Source of the DNA: JAVVEG01 sp032251455
GTDB lineage: Bacteria > Pseudomonadota > Gammaproteobacteria > Pseudomonadales > Pseudohongiellaceae
Direction of reading: 5' to 3'
DNA length: 16,993 nucleotides
Assembly (NCBI GenBank): GCA_032251455.1
Contig: JAVVEG010000035.1
Coordinates: forward strand, 1 to 16,993
Of this stretch, positions 13,519 through 16,993 are shown in pieces. The position numbers and the translations under genes were made by a program. How positions within the stretch are numbered: the first letter of the stretch is position 1; every line of letters begins with the position of its first letter. A model generated the notes under the pieces. The model saw only the letters and a list, made by a program, of their open reading frames with translations. It was not told the origin of the DNA and did not search any database.

Positions 13519-15744
13519 TCAGGCAGTGCGTTCGCTGGGGGTTGTCGTAAAGCGATAGTTTTTCAGGGGCAGTTCACGGATGCGCTGCCCGGTCAGAATA
13601 TAGATCGCGTTTGCTACAGCTGCTGCCACCGGAGGAGTGGCAGGTTCACCCAACCCACCCAGGCTGGCCTCTGCAGACTCAAGCAGGACTACATCGATTT
13701 GTGGCGACTGGGCCAGATGCAGCATCTGGTAATCATTGAAGTTGCCTTCCACCACCTGGCCTTCACGGATGCTGATCTGACCGTACAGGGCAGCCGTCAA
13801 GCCATAGATGATACCGCTTTCGACCTGGGCGGCAGCAGTATCAGGGTTGATTACCCGGCCACAATCCACAGCACAGGTCACCTTGTGAACCTGCACACTG
13901 CCATCGGCCGCTATCGAGACTTCAGCGATTTGTGCGGCAATACTGCCAAAACTCTCCTGCAATGCAATGCCCAGAGCGTGTCCTGCGGGCAGGTTTTGTT
14001 CCCAGTTGGCTCTCTCCGCTGCTGTTTTCAGGACCCGTGCATGACGGGGTTTGTTGGCGAGCAGATCCAGACGGAACTGATAGGGATTTTTACCGGCATG
14101 ATGGGCCAGTTCATCAGCGAAGGATTCCAGGAAAAAAGTATGCTGGGAATGGGCAACGCTACGCCAGGAACCGAACGGGATATGGGTGGGACTGTCCACC
14201 CAGCTGATGGCCTTGTTGGGGATATTGTAAGGAGTGTGGGCCGCTTCGGCGGGTTCATTTTTGCCGATATAGGTGTTTTCCCAGCCGATCAGCTGCTTAT
14301 CGGCGTTGAAGGCTGCGCGGAAGCGGCTGGTAACTGCGGGCCGGTAATAATCCTGCCGGGTATCTTCCTCCCGGCTCCACAGGGTTTGTACCGGCACATC
14401 AAATTCACGGGCTATCAGGGTAGCCTGATCAATGGTGTTGGTGGTTTGAGGCAGACGCCTGCCAAAGCCACCGCCCAGATAGACAGGATGAACGGTGACA
14501 TCGGTTTCCTGCAAGCCCCCGACTTTGGCCACTATGCCGCGGATGCCCAGATTATCCTGGGTGCCGGTCCAGACATCGCATTTGCCATCGTGGAAGTGCA
14601 CTGTGCAGTTCATTGGCTCCATCGCGGCATGGGCCAGGTAAGGCACGCGATAATTGGCTTCAAGCACTGAGGCGGCAGTTGCCAGAGCATCGGCCATATC
14701 GCCTTCCATGACGTCCTCATTGCGTTCTGCGTTATCCAGGGCCTGATCAAACTGGGCGAAAATACTTTCTGTGGAAACCTGGTTGTTTGGTGTTTCGGCA
14801 AAAACCGGTTGCAGTTGGTTCAGGGCCTGCTGGGCGCGCCAGTAATTGTCGGCTACCACGGCTACTGCATCAGGTAACTCTACCACCTTGACCACGCCGC
14901 GTCGGGACAAGGCCGGGGCAGGATCAACCGAGACCAGGCTGGCTCCGAACACCGGGGCGGTTCTGACGGCAGCGTAAAGCATGCCTGCGGGGCGGGCATC
15001 GATTCCATAGGGCGCGGTGCCGTTGACCTTGGCTGGGATATCGACCCGCGGTATGGGTTTGCCCATCAGTGTGAATTCGGCAGGCTGTTTGAGTCTGGGG
15101 TTTCTGGAGGGTTCGAAGGCGGCTGCGGCCGTGGCCAGCTGGCCGTAACTCAGTGAGCGATTGCTGGGCAGGTGAGTGACATGGCTAAGGCGGGCATCAC
15201 ACTCGGCAACGGGGACGCCCCATTGGGCAGCAGCTGCCTGGATCAGCATTTCACGCGCTGCGGCACCTGCCACACGCATGCCCTGTTCACCTGTAAAGCG
15301 AACCGAGCTGCTGCCACCGGTGATCTGTAGATTCATGATCTCTGCCACTTTCATGCTGCCCGCTTCAGCCAGGCGGTCGAGAAACCTGGGCACACCAAAA
15401 CCCAGGGATTCAGCAAACCCCTTGAGCAGTACGCCATTGGCAAACAGGTCCGTTGCGGGCGCCTGTTCGACACGCACCAGATTCCAGTCGGCATCCATTT
15501 CGTCTGCCGCCATCATGGGCAGCGAGGTCAGGATGCCCTGGCCCATCTCGGAGTGCGGGACGATGACGGTGACATGGTTGTCAGGATCGATACGCAACCA
15601 GGTGGTCAAATAACCCTGTTGCTTGCTGGCCAACTGCTCATTGACCAGGCGGTGTTTGCTGGGGCGGGTTGCGGCATAGCCGATCAACAGGCCACCGCCA
15701 ATGACGGTAGCGCCCAGGATGAAGCGTCTTCTTGATACAGGCAT
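13519..15744 (-). CDS. Molybdopterin hydroxylase large subunit (IorB-like), Tat-exported
   Basis: The 741-aa catalytic subunit of a xanthine-oxidase-family molybdenum hydroxylase, closest by eye to isoquinoline 1-oxidoreductase beta and membrane-type aldehyde dehydrogenases. The N-terminus MPVSRRRFILGA is a twin-arginine signal with a hydrophobic stretch, so the folded enzyme is exported. Mo-cofactor motifs include VPHSEMGQGILTSLPMMAADE (62-82), YLGGGFGRR (422-430) and GGLGEPATPP (696-705), whose Glu700 corresponds to the catalytic glutamate of the family. It would oxidise aldehydes or N-heterocycles using water. It pairs with the 2Fe-2S subunit gene 11 bases upstream. The start at 15744 follows TGAGGA. 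No cytochrome subunit or XdhC-type maturation gene is adjacent, so the electron acceptor and chaperone are elsewhere or absent. Confidence 0.92.
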   Translation of the reverse strand: MPVSRRRFILGATVIGGGLLIGYAATRPSKHRLVNEQLASKQQGYLTTWLRIDPDNHVTVIVPHSEMGQGILTSLPMMAADEMDADWNLVRVEQAPATDLFANGVLLKGFAESLGFGVPRFLDRLAEAGSMKVAEIMNLQITGGSSSVRFTGEQGMRVAGAAAREMLIQAAAAQWGVPVAECDARLSHVTHLPSNRSLSYGQLATAAAAFEPSRNPRLKQPAEFTLMGKPIPRVDIPAKVNGTAPYGIDARPAGMLYAAVRTAPVFGASLVSVDPAPALSRRGVVKVVELPDAVAVVADNYWRAQQALNQLQPVFAETPNNQVSTESIFAQFDQALDNAERNEDVMEGDMADALATAASVLEANYRVPYLAHAAMEPMNCTVHFHDGKCDVWTGTQDNLGIRGIVAKVGGLQETDVTVHPVYLGGGFGRRLPQTTNTIDQATLIAREFDVPVQTLWSREEDTRQDYYRPAVTSRFRAAFNADKQLIGWENTYIGKNEPAEAAHTPYNIPNKAISWVDSPTHIPFGSWRSVAHSQHTFFLESFADELAHHAGKNPYQFRLDLLANKPRHARVLKTAAERANWEQNLPAGHALGIALQESFGSIAAQIAEVSIAADGSVQVHKVTCAVDCGRVINPDTAAAQVESGIIYGLTAALYGQISIREGQVVEGNFNDYQMLHLAQSPQIDVVLLESAEASLGGLGEPATPPVAAAVANAIYILTGQRIRELPLKNYRFTTTPSERTA

Positions 15745-15755
15745 GGCTGGAATCC

Positions 15756-16217
15756 TCAGGCTGTCTTGTGCAGTGAATGGATGGCTTTGCGGATTCGCGG
15801 ATAGGTTCCGCAGCGGCAGACATTGCTGATGGTGCGGTCGATCTGTTCATCGCTGGGGTTGGGTGTGCTCTCCAGCATTGCCGAAACGGCCATGATCATG
15901 CCGGATTGGCAATATCCGCATTGAGGCACCTGGTGCTGAATCCAGGCCTGTTGCACAGCGGTATAAGGTTCGGCCCCCGCTTTGTCAGCCAGGCCTTCGA
16001 TGGTGGTTATGTCCGCCCCGTTGACAGCGCTGACCGGGGTGACGCAACTGCGGGTAGCAACGCCGTTTATCTGGACAGTACAGGCGCCACAGGCGGCGAT
16101 GCCACAGCCGAATTTGGTGCCGGTCAGGCCCAGCTCATTGCGCAGAGCCCACAATAAAGGCATGTCATCTTCAATATCCAGAGTGTGTGCTACACCGTTT
16201 ACAGTAAATTGTGCCAT
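15756..16217 (-). CDS. 2Fe-2S small subunit of the Mo hydroxylase (IorA-like)
   Basis: A 153-aa iron-sulfur subunit that passes electrons from the molybdenum site. The plant-ferredoxin-type cluster has C38, C43 and C46 (FGCGIAACGAC) plus C58 (TRSC). The C-terminal helical cluster domain has C100 and C103 (PQCGYC) and C134 and C136 (NVCRCG). All eight ligands are present. It has no signal of its own; in this family it is carried out with the Tat-tagged large subunit. The start at 16217 follows AAGGGGGAAAA; an ATG at 16232 upstream lies before that site and is not favoured. First gene of a two-gene operon, with the large subunit 11 bases downstream. A promoter candidate lies at 16288-16316. Confidence 0.93.
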   Translation of the reverse strand: MAQFTVNGVAHTLDIEDDMPLLWALRNELGLTGTKFGCGIAACGACTVQINGVATRSCVTPVSAVNGADITTIEGLADKAGAEPYTAVQQAWIQHQVPQCGYCQSGMIMAVSAMLESTPNPSDEQIDRTISNVCRCGTYPRIRKAIHSLHKTA

Positions 16218-16287
16218 TTTTCCCCCTTGCATCTGGACACCGGCTGGCCGGCATGGAATAGCTGATCATACAAATGTGTTGATAGTG

Positions 16288-16316
16288 AGCATATAGCAGG
16301 AATTAGCTACCTTCAA
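16288..16316 (-). promoter_or_regulatory. Candidate sigma70 promoter of the Mo hydroxylase operon
   Basis: On the minus strand, TTGAAG (16316 to 16311) and TATGCT (16293 to 16288) are 17 bases apart; each matches its consensus at four of six positions. The leader to the ATG at 16217 would be about 65 bases. Confidence 0.4.
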
Positions 16317-16430
16317 TCAGAGAATGGTGCGCAAATAGCCTTTACTCTATTGAAATGCCTGTTGATTCTGAAAACGGTAAAAATTCGTCAGTGATCGGGC
16401 CTTAATTTTGGGGCATTCAGCAGATTATCA

Positions 16431-16458
16431 TTGACTCACAGTCCATAAGCGTTAACTA
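16431..16458 (+). promoter_or_regulatory. Candidate sigma70 promoter of the lipoprotein gene
   Basis: TTGACT (16431-16436) is a five-of-six -35. A weak -10, TAACTA (16453-16458), follows after 16 bases. It lies 87 bases or more before the ATG at 16546. Confidence 0.35.
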
Positions 16459-16497
16459 TATGTCCAGCGTTACCAATATACACGCTTAGAAGCGTCA
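16447..16497. repeat. Cluster of AGCGT(T/C)A half-sites
   Basis: AAGCGTTA (16447-16454) and CAGCGTTA (16465-16472) are direct copies 18 bases apart. ACGCTT-AG-AAGCGT (16482-16495) is a perfect inverted pair of the same core. Four copies in 51 bases, overlapping or just downstream of the proposed -10, look like an operator cluster; the regulator is unknown. Confidence 0.45.
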
Positions 16498-16545
16498 ATC
16501 ATGACCTCAGTCCAATTACTATCTTCGAATTTAAGGAAGGGAAAA

Positions 16546-16911
16546 ATGAAAAAGTTTTCGATGGCTCCGCTCGTTCTGGTATTTTCGCTGTTGCTGGCAG
16601 CCTGCGCCAGTACACCACCCAATCCTCTGGTTGGTGCATGGGCGATGACCATACAGTCTCCGATTGGTGAAATGGCAGTGGATATCAATGTTAATCCGGA
16701 CCTGACCGGACAGATGACTTCCGCAGACCTGGGCGCAGCCAGCCTGGATAATATCCTGGTAAGTGACCAGACTGTTTCCTTTGAAACCACAGTTGATGCA
16801 CAAGGACAGATGCTGACTCTGCGCTTCAATGGCACCCTGGAAGGCGACCAGCTCAGGGGTAACTTTGATACCGATTTCGGCGCCATTCCAGCATCAGCAA
16901 CCCGCCAATAA
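16546..16911 (+). CDS. Small lipoprotein of unknown function
   Basis: A 121-aa protein with a lipoprotein signal: basic MKKF, a hydrophobic core, and lipobox LAAC with the acylated cysteine at residue 20, followed by ASTPP. The mature domain reads GAWAMTIQSPIGEMAVDINV and ends LRGNFDTDFGAIPASATR. This pattern resembles the small beta-rich domain (G-W-x-M-x-I ... G-x-F-x-T-x-F-G) seen alone or appended to other exported proteins; I know no function for it. The start at 16546 follows GGAAGGGAAAA; the ATG at 16501 would spoil the signal peptide. It is divergent from the Mo hydroxylase operon and is followed by a terminator and then the IS end. Confidence 0.82.
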   Translation: MKKFSMAPLVLVFSLLLAACASTPPNPLVGAWAMTIQSPIGEMAVDINVNPDLTGQMTSADLGAASLDNILVSDQTVSFETTVDAQGQMLTLRFNGTLEGDQLRGNFDTDFGAIPASATRQ

Positions 16912-16924
16912 ATCCGGGTTTTTT
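16899..16924 (+). terminator. Rho-independent terminator after the lipoprotein gene
   Basis: AACCCG (16899-16904) pairs with CGGGTT (16915-16920) around a 10-base loop, followed at once by TTTT (16921-16924). It overlaps the stop codon region of the lipoprotein gene and lies 15 bases before the IS end. Confidence 0.6.
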
Positions 16925-16939
16925 CAGACTGAAAGCTAG

Positions 16940-16993
16940 GGAACCTCTGAATAAGTCTATGATCACTCTGGTCTTCAGCCGATTCCGCTATCG
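16940..16993. mobile_element. End of an IS5-like insertion sequence (partial)
   Basis: GGAACCTCTGAATAAG begins at 16940 just after CTAG (16936-16939), a YTAR tetranucleotide of the kind IS5-group elements duplicate. The next bases (GTCTATGATCACTCTGG) still resemble the E. coli IS5 end as I remember it (AAGTCCCTGATATGAGATC). The element runs off the window, so its transposase is not seen. The inverse of the first 15-18 bases is found at positions 37-54. Confidence 0.62.

Larger units (their letters stand above)
16218..16545. promoter_or_regulatory. Divergent control region between the Mo hydroxylase and lipoprotein genes
   Basis: No coding sequence is supported in these 328 bases; they are clearly more AT-rich than the genes. 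They hold candidate promoters for both directions and a cluster of AGCGTTA-like half-sites before the lipoprotein gene. Confidence 0.5.

Noticed and set aside
13699..14670. 323-codon plus-strand frame inside the Mo hydroxylase large subunit
   Set aside because: Long only because the opposite strand is GC-rich and coding; no domain, signal or ribosome site is seen.

Overview
This 17 kb window looks like chromosomal DNA of a free-living, probably aquatic, gammaproteobacterium. The evidence is the divergent finR-fpr pair typical of Pseudomonas relatives, a true OxyR with both redox cysteines, Shine-Dalgarno-led genes and about 54% GC by eye. I cannot name the genus. No rRNA, tRNA or CRISPR was seen.

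Both edges run into the ends of an IS5-like insertion sequence. The same 18-base stretch occurs inverted at 37-54 and 16937-16954, and each copy adjoins a YTAR tetranucleotide. The window is therefore either a contig cut at repeats or a segment flanked by two IS copies.

Left part (52-4929): a DprE1-like FAD oxidase (-); an inositol-monophosphatase-family phosphatase (+) whose 3' end overlaps a FinR/YeiE-type LysR regulator (-); the divergent ferredoxin-NADP reductase (fpr, +); and a small exported redoxin (-).

Middle (4930-9930): a 312-base divergent control region holds a perfect FNR/Anr-type box between the redoxin and an exported protein of unknown function. Then come an RND/MMPL exporter with an in-frame DDGF repeat, a ClpP paralogue, and a small exported unknown (-).

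Right part (9999-16911): a shortened NnrU-type membrane protein (-) is divergent from oxyR (+). It is followed by a large secreted copper monooxygenase that fuses a cysteine-less redoxin domain, a CXXCH haem site, a PHM-like di-copper core and two EF-hands. Convergent to it is a Tat-exported molybdenum hydroxylase pair (iorAB-like, -), then a small lipoprotein (+).

The common thread is envelope redox chemistry and oxidative-stress control: FinR/Fpr, OxyR, a candidate Anr site, two related redoxin modules, a copper-haem oxygenase and a Mo/Fe-S hydroxylase. The most interesting item is the split of the redoxin/copper-monooxygenase family. One locus encodes a free redoxin that keeps its cysteine; another encodes a fused redoxin that has lost it.
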